28,756 nt of DNA from an uncultured Oscillospiraceae bacterium. Its GTDB lineage: Bacteria > Bacillota > Clostridia > Oscillospirales > Oscillospiraceae. A program made the translations under genes and the position numbers. Below the pieces are notes generated by a model. The model was given only the letters and a program-made list of their open reading frames with translations. It was not told the origin of the DNA and ran no database searches. This document shows positions 14,901 to 21,887 of this stretch, one piece after another. The stretch is from assembly GCA_910587205.1 (NCBI GenBank), contig CAJULZ010000017.1, positions 1-28,756 of the forward strand, written 5' to 3'. Each line of letters opens with the position of its first letter. Within the stretch, counting starts at the first letter, position 1.

Positions 14901-17900
14901 CCTATGCGGACGGCACCCTGATTGGGGACAGCAACGGCATTTACCGCACAGACGAGAACGGAGAAATCAGAATTGAGGGGCTGAAACCGGGAAAGAGCGT
15001 GGTTGTCACCGAGGTACGCGCCCCCTCTGGTTTTATCCTGGACACGCAGAGCCAAACCATCCAAATCAAGGAGGGCCGCACCGTCAGCCTGACGTTCAAG
15101 AACCAGCCCACCGGGAAATTGATCATCCAGAAAAGGGACAGTCAGACCAATGACGTTTTGCCCGGTGCCGAGTTCCGCATCACCACGGCGGCGGGCTGTG
15201 AAGTGGGGCTGGACGGCGTGATCGGCACCAGCACACTGACATCCAACGGCATCTTTACCACCGACAGCCAGGGCGAAATCCGCATTTCCAATCTTGCCCC
15301 CGGCGCTTATGTGATTAACGAAATCAAGGCCCCGGACGGCGGGTATGTCATTGACACCCCTTCCACCAATGTGGTGATCGGCCAGGGCGGGGACACCCAA
15401 ACTGTCATCATCAAAAATACCCGCAAAGGCGGCCTCGTGGTCGAAAAGTACGATTCTGTCACTAAGCAGCCCTTGTCCGGCGCTCGGTTCAAAATCATGA
15501 GCGCCAACGGCGAACTCACCCCCGATAATGAGGGCTTGACTTCCTCCAATGGCCTCTACACCACCGATGTGAACGGCCAGATCGTGCTGTCCAAGCTGCT
15601 CCCCGGCACCTACATCGTGTCCGAGGACCAAGCGCCGGACAACTACCGGAAGGACCCCACCCCGCAGACTGTTGTGGTCAACGCCGGGGACACGCAGACC
15701 CTTCGTTTTTACGACGATCCCCTGTGCACCCTCACTATTTTGAAGCGGGACGCTGTGACCAAGAAGCCCTTGAAGGGCGCGACCTTCCTGGTCCGGGACA
15801 GCTCCGGCAAAGTGATCGGCCCCAACAACGGCCTTTACACCACCGGGACGGACGGCACCGTGACCGTCACCGGGCTGGCCCCCAATTCCACCGTTGTTGT
15901 GTCCGAGAGCAAGGCCCCCAAGGGCTATATCCTGGACGAAACCCCGAAAAATATCGTGGTTCGATCCGGTGTTGCCAACAGCTTGATTTTTGACAACGAG
16001 CCTGGGACCACCTTGATCATTCGCAAGTACATCGAGGGCACCGAGAATGAGCCGCTGTCCGGCGTGGCGTTCAAAGTCATTGACGGCAACGGCGGCGCGG
16101 TCGGCCCGGACGCGGGAATCTATTACACCGACAAGGCCGGGGAGATCGTGCTGGAGGGCATCGAACCCGGCACCACCGTCAACGTGCGCGAGATCAAAAC
16201 CGTGGAGGGCTATGTTTTGGACGGCACCCCCCAGGAAATTTTGATCAAGGGAGGCCAAGTCCAATCCTTGACTTTTTGGAACAAAAGGGCCGGAACTTTG
16301 GTGATCCAGAAGAAAGATTCCGTGTCCGGCGCTCTGATCCCCGGCGCTCAGTTCCAGCTCACCTATGCCAATGGCGGCTATGTGGACAACGACAACGGCC
16401 ACCTGTCCAGCAACGGCCTCTACACCACCGACGATAAGGGAGAAATCCGCATTTCCGGCATCGTGGGAACCGTTGTGGCAAAGGAGGTAAAGGCGGCCCC
16501 CGGCTATGTGATCGACGCCTCCACGCAGACGCAGACCGTCACCGTCAACCCCCTGGACACGCAGACGCTCACATTTTTGAATGAGCCGATGTGCTCCCTC
16601 ACCATCACGAAACTGGACGCTGTAACCGGGAAGCCCGTGCCCAACACCACCTTTGCAGTAAAGGACGGCAACGGGAACGTGCTGGCGACCTGCACCACCG
16701 GGAAGGACGGCACCGCCACCGTCAGCGGCCTTGTGCCCAACAGCACCGTCGTTGTTGTGGAAACCCGTGTCCCCAGCGGCTATGTGCTGAACACCACCCC
16801 GCAGACCATCATCGTCCGCAACGGGGCCAACACCCTGACTGGAACCACCACCAGCGGCACCGGCACTGTGACCACTCCGGGCGGCAGCACCACGACCACC
16901 CCCGGCACCAGTTCCGGCGGCAACGACCTGACCTTCGAGAACGACCCCAAGACCACTCTTGTGATTGAGAAGTACATCACAGGGACCACCACGCCGCTGA
17001 AAGGCGTGACCTTCCTGGTGACGGACAGCAGCGGCGCCCTGATGGGCAGCGCCAACGGCGAGTACATCACTGACGAGAATGGCCGCATCGTGATCGAGGG
17101 GCTGGAACCCGGCACCACCATTACCGCCAAGGAAATCAGGACGCTGGAGGGCTATGTGCTGGACACCACCCCGAAATCCATCAAAATCAAAACGGGCGAG
17201 GCCCAGACCCTCCGTTTCTACAACCAGAAGCAGGGGTGCATCGTGATCCGCAAGCTGGACAAGCAAACCAATGAGCCGTTGGCCGGGGTGGAGTTCCAGA
17301 TCACTTATTCGGACGGGAGCTACCTGGACGATGACAACGGCCACCTGTCCAGCAAGGGCCTGTATAAGACGGACGGCAACGGCGAAATCCGCATTTCCGG
17401 CGTGTCTGGTACGCTGGTGATTACCGAAACCAAGACTTTGCCCGGATATGTCATGGACGAGGGCACCAGGACGCAGACCGTCAAGGTGAACCCCTCCGAC
17501 ACGCAGACCATTACCGTGTATAACACCAAAATCGGCGGCCTCACCATCATCAAGAAGGACGAGGAAACCGGGGCGCGGATTAAGGGCGTACAGTTTGAAA
17601 TCCGCAAGCTGAACGGGGAAATCATCGGCACCTACACCACCGACGCCAACGGCGTGATCAGTCTGCCCCAGGCCGAGAAGGGCTGGTATCAGGTTGTGGA
17701 ACGGAAGGCCGCCGAGGGCTACCGCCTGGACGATACCCCCCACCAGATTGAGGTGAAGGACGGCCAGACGGCCACCCTGGAGATCACCAACCGCCAGAGC
17801 GGTTCCGCCCTGATTCATAAGGTGGACAGCCTGACGGGCGAGGGGATTTTTGGCGTGACCTTCCTTGTCAGTGACGCCAAGGGCAATCCCATCGGCACCT

Positions 17901-18916
17901 ACCAGAGCGACAACGAGGGGTACGTTTACATCGACAAGGAGCTGGCGGACGGCAAGTATACCATCCGCGAGATTGAATGTGCGGACGGCTATATTTTGGA
18001 CACCCAGCCCAAGACGTTTTACGTCCAGTACGGCGGCTGCTCCACTATCACATGGCCCAATACCGCCATGCGGGGGCAAATCCAAATCGTGAAGAAGTCC
18101 GCCGACTACAATTCCACCAACGGCCTCCCCGCCGGAACGCCGCTGGCCGGGGCCACCTTTGAAATCTACAACGAGCGCAACGGGAATTTGGTGGACACCA
18201 TCGTATCTGACAAGAACGGTCTGGCCTCCTCCAAGGCGCTCCCCCTGGGCCGCTACACCATCAAAGAGACAAAGGCTCCGGCCAACTACGGCGCGACTAC
18301 GGACACCTTCACCGCCGTGCTGGAATACTCCGGCCAGATCGTAAAGCTGGAAATTACCAATAAGAGCGTGTCCACGGGCGTTTCCATTGAAAAGACTGGG
18401 CCGAATGAAGTCGTGTCCGGCCAGCCCGTCCGCTATGTGTTCTCCCATATCGGCAACACCAGCAACGTGACGCTCCAGAGTTTTTATTGGAGGGACACGC
18501 TGCCCGCCGCCGTGAAGCTGGACAAGATCGTGACGGGCACCTACAACTTCCCCGGCAACTATAAGATTGTCTATAAGGTGAACAACACCGGGGACTATCT
18601 CACGCTGGCCGACAACCTCAGCACCAGCAAGAACTACACCCTGGCCGCGTCCCCCACGGCCCTGGGGCTGGCGTCCAATCAGCGTGTCACAGAAATCATG
18701 TTCGTGTTCGGGCAGGCCCCTGGCGGCTTTAGCCAGGTGGAGGCCCCCATGGTCTACTGCACCGCCCTGACCGGGCTTGCCCCTGGGAGCAGCTTTGTCA
18801 ACGTGGCCGATGTGGGCGGCACCTATAACGGAATCTGGCAGCAGGCCGTGACCCGCTGGGTGACGAACGTGTATGGCAAGCCCGTGGTGCCGACCCTGCC
18901 CAAGACTGGGTACTAA
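11969..18916 (+). CDS. Giant thioester-domain, SpaA/Cna-B repeat surface adhesin with C-terminal LPKTG
   Basis: 2315 residues from a TTG (AAAGGAGG at 11955-11962, six bases upstream). A signal peptide ends near AFAA (residue 30). Residues about 40-275 look like a thioester adhesin domain: C89 in ALCAYQ and Q156 in VAQAGSW are the likely Cys-Gln pair. Nineteen Cna-B/SpaA-type domains of 85-105 residues follow (about 284-2135), each opening like TLxIxKxD, with a mid-domain E and closing with xFxN, the Lys/Asn/Glu pattern of self-forming isopeptide bonds. A 30-residue Thr/Gly/Ser linker sits in domain 14. A final about 180-residue domain (VSIEKTGPNEVVSGQPVRY onward) ends in LPKTGY. It probably forms a long stalk that attaches covalently to a partner surface. 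The adjacent sortase is the likely processor. Confidence 0.92.
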   Translation: MKHKFINRAIALLLALVCVMGLLPLSAFAADGLSSAPGSITQKSSDYMKIGGQSVRYSAASSVINSVGRPYVFDEQVEVPGFGTTRALCAYQKGTLGPGANGQKWNYKSEVDNPSLRVLLTYIYSHTYGNFTAAGDAVGLEHWGQYWSDIWFMVAQAGSWLYEHGAILDVTSNREGFIEQMAEEFVAAMKLYHDTYGQSSFITNWSSIDTHSIIDSADGGKTGYSAYDYIATGVNLVLDHPEYYHNYHLWLYEWDSTQPWKLPGQSGVPMQRLLIAVPDDEPINENLRLTVKKLEAGSNKPLPGVSFKVEAVDGDFSVTRTTGADGTFTLTDTDGLTSGQYTITEEAVPEGYVAQTASQTVTVLPNNSISNTFTFYNSKEGGGEGSIRKVDADDPTKGIAGAVIKLTSVKLDNGGSFTSTYITKDGGYILKEDLDFSTLPTGSYVAEEITPPEGYILSSDVSKVKQTFVWDGKHDISLVFENDAKVKVKLLKVDESGQPLPGCIFVVLRDGQVICTEKTDADGTITISNVTEGYYEFREVDAPLGYDCDSSPVGVHVTAEDLQGEQTITVTKENHRLRTLTIQKRDAESGEPIPSTSFHIEGVNLGYENDVVTGADGKAVLESMPSGCYEITETDVPKPYILDTNNRKTVWIDSEKDKDIVVDFVNSTLPGLRLLKLDRQTNKPIPGVTFKIEEVDGGFTDQRQTGADGTIFWENLRPGAYKVWEVTPAPNYVHDDTVHVVQLEENHTTTIELTNIEKPTLKVLKVDSITHSPIANVKFQIWRGSDDTITGELNDLGIHYTNASGEIVLEHIDTGWYRIRELEPAPGYTIKQPDTQDIYLVAGETRTVQFENVPKNAIVVEKYDSVTHEALPGCTFQLRYLAGTSGTGGTVIGQKVTGANGIAMWTGLEPGAYVIEEVDPADGYSIINSSETVYLADNGEQSVVTVRFDNSPDGSLLIRKVCATNPSVTLQNAEFKIAYADGTLIGDSNGIYRTDENGEIRIEGLKPGKSVVVTEVRAPSGFILDTQSQTIQIKEGRTVSLTFKNQPTGKLIIQKRDSQTNDVLPGAEFRITTAAGCEVGLDGVIGTSTLTSNGIFTTDSQGEIRISNLAPGAYVINEIKAPDGGYVIDTPSTNVVIGQGGDTQTVIIKNTRKGGLVVEKYDSVTKQPLSGARFKIMSANGELTPDNEGLTSSNGLYTTDVNGQIVLSKLLPGTYIVSEDQAPDNYRKDPTPQTVVVNAGDTQTLRFYDDPLCTLTILKRDAVTKKPLKGATFLVRDSSGKVIGPNNGLYTTGTDGTVTVTGLAPNSTVVVSESKAPKGYILDETPKNIVVRSGVANSLIFDNEPGTTLIIRKYIEGTENEPLSGVAFKVIDGNGGAVGPDAGIYYTDKAGEIVLEGIEPGTTVNVREIKTVEGYVLDGTPQEILIKGGQVQSLTFWNKRAGTLVIQKKDSVSGALIPGAQFQLTYANGGYVDNDNGHLSSNGLYTTDDKGEIRISGIVGTVVAKEVKAAPGYVIDASTQTQTVTVNPLDTQTLTFLNEPMCSLTITKLDAVTGKPVPNTTFAVKDGNGNVLATCTTGKDGTATVSGLVPNSTVVVVETRVPSGYVLNTTPQTIIVRNGANTLTGTTTSGTGTVTTPGGSTTTTPGTSSGGNDLTFENDPKTTLVIEKYITGTTTPLKGVTFLVTDSSGALMGSANGEYITDENGRIVIEGLEPGTTITAKEIRTLEGYVLDTTPKSIKIKTGEAQTLRFYNQKQGCIVIRKLDKQTNEPLAGVEFQITYSDGSYLDDDNGHLSSKGLYKTDGNGEIRISGVSGTLVITETKTLPGYVMDEGTRTQTVKVNPSDTQTITVYNTKIGGLTIIKKDEETGARIKGVQFEIRKLNGEIIGTYTTDANGVISLPQAEKGWYQVVERKAAEGYRLDDTPHQIEVKDGQTATLEITNRQSGSALIHKVDSLTGEGIFGVTFLVSDAKGNPIGTYQSDNEGYVYIDKELADGKYTIREIECADGYILDTQPKTFYVQYGGCSTITWPNTAMRGQIQIVKKSADYNSTNGLPAGTPLAGATFEIYNERNGNLVDTIVSDKNGLASSKALPLGRYTIKETKAPANYGATTDTFTAVLEYSGQIVKLEITNKSVSTGVSIEKTGPNEVVSGQPVRYVFSHIGNTSNVTLQSFYWRDTLPAAVKLDKIVTGTYNFPGNYKIVYKVNNTGDYLTLADNLSTSKNYTLAASPTALGLASNQRVTEIMFVFGQAPGGFSQVEAPMVYCTALTGLAPGSSFVNVADVGGTYNGIWQQAVTRWVTNVYGKPVVPTLPKTGY

Positions 18917-18924
18917 GAATCAAA

Positions 18925-18940
18925 TCTCACCATGAGACGC
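18925..18940 (+). repeat. Dispersed palindrome, copy 5 (AAATCTCA subtype)
   Basis: TCTCACCATGAGACGC preceded by CAAA and followed by GAATC. It starts 9 bases after the adhesin stop codon. Confidence 0.85.
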
Positions 18941-18967
18941 GAATCGCTTTTTTGAACAGGAGGAACC

Positions 18968-19504
18968 ATGCCTGACAAAAACTATATCCGGTTTATCAAC
19001 AGCGACTACAAAACGCTGTTCCATCTCCCGGACGGAGGACGCATCCGGCTCACACGTTCTGACGGAGAACAGCTTGACCGCGTGTGCCGCTTCATCGACG
19101 AGTGCCATACACAGGTTGGGAACTGGACCTATCATATCTGTGAATTTGCCGAGCGCATGGAGCAGAACGGCACAAAGTATGAGCCGTTGGACTACATCCG
19201 GGACATGGAGTTCTATCCCAAGCACTTTTTTGACCTCAGTGACGGGGGCAAGGACCCTGCCTATCGCATCATTGATGAAACGGAGACACATGGATTTGCC
19301 TTTGCCCCCAAAGGGGCGGGGAAGGGCATGAAATACTGTGTCTTTGAGCTGGTGCCCTGTCCCGGCTATCGTCCCCGCCCCGGCAAAGTCGTGATGTGGG
19401 GCGGGACCCTCCAGGAAGTCCGTCCGCAGGACTGGGGGCTGAATCTGACAAAGATCAAAGGCATTACACAGAAGCCGAAAGCACATCCGACCCATAAGCA
19501 TTAG
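18968..19504 (+). CDS. Conserved ICE protein of unknown function
   Basis: 178 residues from ATG 18968, preceded by a strong AGGAGG site. The opening IRFINSDYKTLFHLPDGGRIRLTRSDGEQ, CRFIDECHTQVGNWTYHICEFAERMEQN and YEPLDYIRDMEF look like a small globular domain found in accessory genes of Clostridial mobile elements. I cannot assign a function. No signal peptide or membrane segment is seen. The C-terminus (KPKAHPTHKH) is basic. It stands alone between two copies of the dispersed palindrome (18925 and 19539), a boundary suggesting it was acquired as a unit between the adhesin and the coupling-protein gene. Confidence 0.65.
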   Translation: MPDKNYIRFINSDYKTLFHLPDGGRIRLTRSDGEQLDRVCRFIDECHTQVGNWTYHICEFAERMEQNGTKYEPLDYIRDMEFYPKHFFDLSDGGKDPAYRIIDETETHGFAFAPKGAGKGMKYCVFELVPCPGYRPRPGKVVMWGGTLQEVRPQDWGLNLTKIKGITQKPKAHPTHKH

Positions 19505-19532
19505 GCGGGCTGGGACACAAATCTTCGGGTGT

Positions 19533-19563
19533 GGAATGGCGTCTCATGGTGAGACGCCATTCC
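19533..19563 (-). repeat. Dispersed palindrome, copy 6, extended to 14-bp arms
   Basis: The core GCGTCTCATGGTGAGACGC (19539-19557) is flanked by GGAATG and CATTCC, which extend the perfect arms to 14 bp around a TGG loop. It lies between the 18968 gene and virD4, 25 bases before the virD4 start. Confidence 0.9.
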
Positions 19564-19588
19564 CGCCCGCATTAAGGAGGCGAATACC

Positions 19589-21328
19589 ATGAAAAAGCAG
19601 CCTGACAACGGCTATTTACAATGGGTGTTTCTTGCCCTGCCTGTTCTGTGGCTGGGGGCAATGCTGGCCTATGCCTATGAGGACGGCATGAACCTATTCC
19701 AGCTCATGGGCAGCTTCGCCGCCGCCATGGAACACCCCTTTGCCATCGGCTGGACGCCCCATACCCTCAAATTCATGGCCGGGGCACTGGTAGCCTATGG
19801 CTTTGCCGTCACCATGTATACCACGGGCAAGCAGAACCGCCGCCCAGGGGAAGAACACGGCTCGGCCCATTGGGGGAACGTGTACCAGCTTGACCGCAAA
19901 TACCGGGATAAGGATATGAACAACAACGTGATCCTTTCCCAGCACCTTCACATGAGCCTGAACGGGCGGCAGCACCTTCGGAACCTGTTACAGATCGTGG
20001 TGGGCGGTTCCGGCTCGGGCAAGACCCGCTATGTGGTGAAGCCCAATATTTATGAGGCCAACGCCTCCTACATCGCCACTGACCCAAAGGGGGAGCTGGC
20101 CCGCGCCGCCGTTTCGCTGCTCTTGAAAGAGGGCTATGTGATCCGCGTCATTGATCTGGTGGACCCGGAGCACAGCGATTGCTACAACCCCTTCCACTAC
20201 ATCCGCAACGACGCCGACGTGCTGAAGCTGATCGCCAATTTCATCCGCAACACCACGCCGAAAGGGGCCCACTCCAATGACCCGTTTTGGGAGAAATCCG
20301 AAATCGCCCTGGACTCCGCCCTTATGCTCTATCTGCTCCATGAGGCCCCGCCAGAGGAACAGACCATGGAAATGATGTTGACCATGCTGGAATATGGGGC
20401 CGCCAAGGAGGGGGACGGGGACTACCAATCGCCCCTTGATCTGCTCTTTGAGGCGCTGGAGGAAGAAAACCCGAACCATATCGCCCTGCGCCAATACAAG
20501 GTTTTCAAGCAGGCACCCAGCGAGACAGCCATGAGCATTTTGATCACCGCGTCCGTCCGTCTGGCTCCCTTCACCTTGCCGGAGGTACAGCGCATCACGT
20601 CCACCGATACCATGGAACTGGACAAGCTGGGGGAGCGGAAGCAAGCGGTGTTCTGCATCATCCCGGACAGCAACGACGCCTCGCTGAATTTCCTGGTTGG
20701 TATGTTGTATACGCAAGCGTTCCAGGAGCTCTACTATCAGGCGGACAAGGTACACGGGGGCGGCCTGCCTGTCCCGGTCCGGCTCATGTTTGACGAGTTT
20801 GCAAACGTGGCCCTCCCGGACGGCTATGCCCGGCTCCAAGCCACCATGCGCTCCCGGAACATCATGGCCACCATTATACTACAGAACATCTCCCAGTTGA
20901 AGGCCCTTTTCAAAGATGACTGGGAGGGCATCATCGGCAACGCGGACAGCTTCATCTATTTGGGCGGAAATGAGCAATCGACCCACGAATATGTTTCCAA
21001 GCTGCTGGGGAAGGAAACCATCGAAACCCGCACCAGCAGCCAGAGCAAGGGACGCAACGGCTCCTACAGCCAGAATTTCCAGCAAGCGGGCCGCGAGCTC
21101 TTGACCCCCGATGAAGTGCGTATGCTGGATAACCGCCTGTCCATTGTCCTGATCCGGGGCGAGGCCCCGGTGATCGACGCTAAGTACGACCTGGAACGGC
21201 ATCCGAACATCAAGTTCACAGGGGACGGCGGGGCCGCCCCCTATGTCCACAACAGCCGGTGCCTATATGACGCTGGCGACCTGGACTTTACCTTTACATC
21301 CCTGGACGACATCGAAATCATCGAATGA
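19589..21328 (+). CDS. virD4: VirD4/TraG-type type IV coupling protein
   Basis: 579 residues. Two N-terminal membrane segments (about 12-30 and 53-75) precede the cytoplasmic ATPase. Walker A is GGSGSGK at 139-145 and Walker B is LMFDEF with D402-E403. The sequences YIATDPKGELARAAVSLL and TIILQNISQLKALFKDDWEGIIGNADSFIYLGG (read in parts) are characteristic of the TraG/TraD core. It links the MobA-DNA complex to the secretion channel and energises transfer. AAGGAGG lies just before ATG 19589. Its stop overlaps an ATG of the next gene (ATGA at 21325). Length fits the ICE subgroup, which is shorter than plasmid TraD proteins because the C-terminal extension is missing. Confidence 0.95.
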   Translation: MKKQPDNGYLQWVFLALPVLWLGAMLAYAYEDGMNLFQLMGSFAAAMEHPFAIGWTPHTLKFMAGALVAYGFAVTMYTTGKQNRRPGEEHGSAHWGNVYQLDRKYRDKDMNNNVILSQHLHMSLNGRQHLRNLLQIVVGGSGSGKTRYVVKPNIYEANASYIATDPKGELARAAVSLLLKEGYVIRVIDLVDPEHSDCYNPFHYIRNDADVLKLIANFIRNTTPKGAHSNDPFWEKSEIALDSALMLYLLHEAPPEEQTMEMMLTMLEYGAAKEGDGDYQSPLDLLFEALEEENPNHIALRQYKVFKQAPSETAMSILITASVRLAPFTLPEVQRITSTDTMELDKLGERKQAVFCIIPDSNDASLNFLVGMLYTQAFQELYYQADKVHGGGLPVPVRLMFDEFANVALPDGYARLQATMRSRNIMATIILQNISQLKALFKDDWEGIIGNADSFIYLGGNEQSTHEYVSKLLGKETIETRTSSQSKGRNGSYSQNFQQAGRELLTPDEVRMLDNRLSIVLIRGEAPVIDAKYDLERHPNIKFTGDGGAAPYVHNSRCLYDAGDLDFTFTSLDDIEIIE

Positions 21329-21342
21329 AAGGAAGAATCGAC

Positions 21343-21696
21343 ATGAATAAGAAGAACATCAAGCCCGACACCCTCACCCAGCGCCAGACCCGCCGCGCCC
21401 GCCGTCTCTACTTTACCAGCGCCCTGGCCGTGGCCCTGTGCGCTGCCCTCACCGTTCCGGCCTTCGCCGCGTCCGGGGGCGGCGATCCCCTGTCCATCGT
21501 GAATAATTTGAGTGATTTTATCTTCTCCTGCATCAAGGCCATCGGCGTGATCATCCTGGGCTGGGGCATCGTCCAGCTCGGTATGTCCATCCAGTCGCAC
21601 GACGCCAGCCAGCGCAGCCAGGGTATGCTGTGTGTGTTCGGTGGGCTGATCATCGCTTTCGCCAAGGAGATTTTGTCCGCTATCGGCGCGGTATGA
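21343..21696 (+). CDS. VirB2/Maff2-like small membrane protein of the transfer channel
   Basis: 117 residues from ATG 21343, with AAAGGA (21328-21333) nine bases upstream. An in-frame ATG at 21325 overlaps the virD4 stop but has no separate site. The N-terminus is basic (KKNIKPDTLTQRQTRRARR), followed by a first hydrophobic segment ending in VPAFA, a likely signal-peptidase site. Two more membrane helices follow: FIFSCIKAIGVIILGWGIVQLG and GMLCVFGGLIIAFAKEILSAI. This size and topology (cleaved signal plus two helices) is that of VirB2/TrbC-type pilins and the Maff2 proteins of CTn elements. It lies between VirD4 and VirB6, as in related elements. Confidence 0.75.
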   Translation: MNKKNIKPDTLTQRQTRRARRLYFTSALAVALCAALTVPAFAASGGGDPLSIVNNLSDFIFSCIKAIGVIILGWGIVQLGMSIQSHDASQRSQGMLCVFGGLIIAFAKEILSAIGAV

Positions 21697-21722
21697 GCCG
21701 GGCCGGAACAAAAAAGGGAATG

Positions 21723-21741
21723 GCGTCTCACCATGAGACGC
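21723..21741 (+). repeat. Dispersed palindrome, copy 7, extended arms
   Basis: GCGTCTCACCATGAGACGC, with flanking AATG/CATT extending the arms to 12 bp (21719-21745). The core starts 27 bases after the VirB2-like stop. GGGAATG precedes it, as at copies 4 and 6. Confidence 0.9.
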
Positions 21742-21756
21742 CATTTTCTAAGGGGC

Positions 21757-21791
21757 CCCACTCAAAACCCAGCGAAGCGGTTTTGAGTGGG
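21757..21791 (+). terminator. Strong hairpin in the virB6 leader
   Basis: CCCACTCAAAACC (21757-21769) pairs with GGTTTTGAGTGGG (21779-21791): 13 perfect base pairs around a 9-base loop. No T tract follows. Instead a GGAGGGG site comes next, so it may be a processing or attenuation signal rather than a true terminator. Confidence 0.55.
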
Positions 21792-21808
21792 AGAGGAGGG
21801 GCAAAGAA

Positions 21809-21832
21809 ATGCAGCGCAGTTTTCGCCGTTAG
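21809..21832 (+). CDS. Seven-codon leader ORF (MQRSFRR)
   Basis: ATG 21809 has an excellent Shine-Dalgarno, GGAGGGG (21795-21801), seven bases upstream, yet the frame stops after seven codons (MQRSFRR, three of them Arg). It lies in the virB6 leader between two hairpins. It may be a regulatory leader peptide. It may also be chance, since a second open frame overlaps it. Confidence 0.35.
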   Translation: MQRSFRR

Positions 21833-21848
21833 GCGGAAACGGAGCGGA

Positions 21849-21887
21849 ATGGATTTCGCCCCGACGATGGGGGTGAAAAACCATTAG
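21849..21887 (+). CDS. Twelve-codon leader ORF ending on the virB6 start
   Basis: ATG 21849 encodes MDFAPTMGVKNH and stops at TAG 21885-21887, overlapping the proposed ATT start of virB6 by one base. Its translation would pass through and open the hairpin that hides the virB6 ribosome binding site, which would couple the two. The evidence is architectural only. Confidence 0.35.
   Translation: MDFAPTMGVKNH
21854..21878 (+). promoter_or_regulatory. Hairpin sequestering the virB6 Shine-Dalgarno
   Basis: TTTCGCCCC (21854-21862) pairs with GGGGTGAAA (21870-21878) with one G-U pair and a 7-base loop. The only ribosome binding site for virB6 (GGGGGTG, 21869-21875) is almost entirely within the right arm, so free initiation at virB6 should be poor unless the hairpin is opened. 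Confidence 0.5.

Noticed and set aside
13892..18448. A 1518-codon open frame on the strand opposite the adhesin gene
   Set aside because: Its translation is low-complexity (His/Gly/Val/Asp-rich) and mirrors the repeated Cna-B codons. GC-rich GNC codon use removes stops from the antisense frame. There is no ribosome binding site or domain.
21630..21887. An 85-codon ORF crossing the palindrome and hairpin in the virB6 leader
   Set aside because: Starts inside the VirB2-like gene without a ribosome binding site. Only its last 12 codons are considered above as a possible leader ORF.
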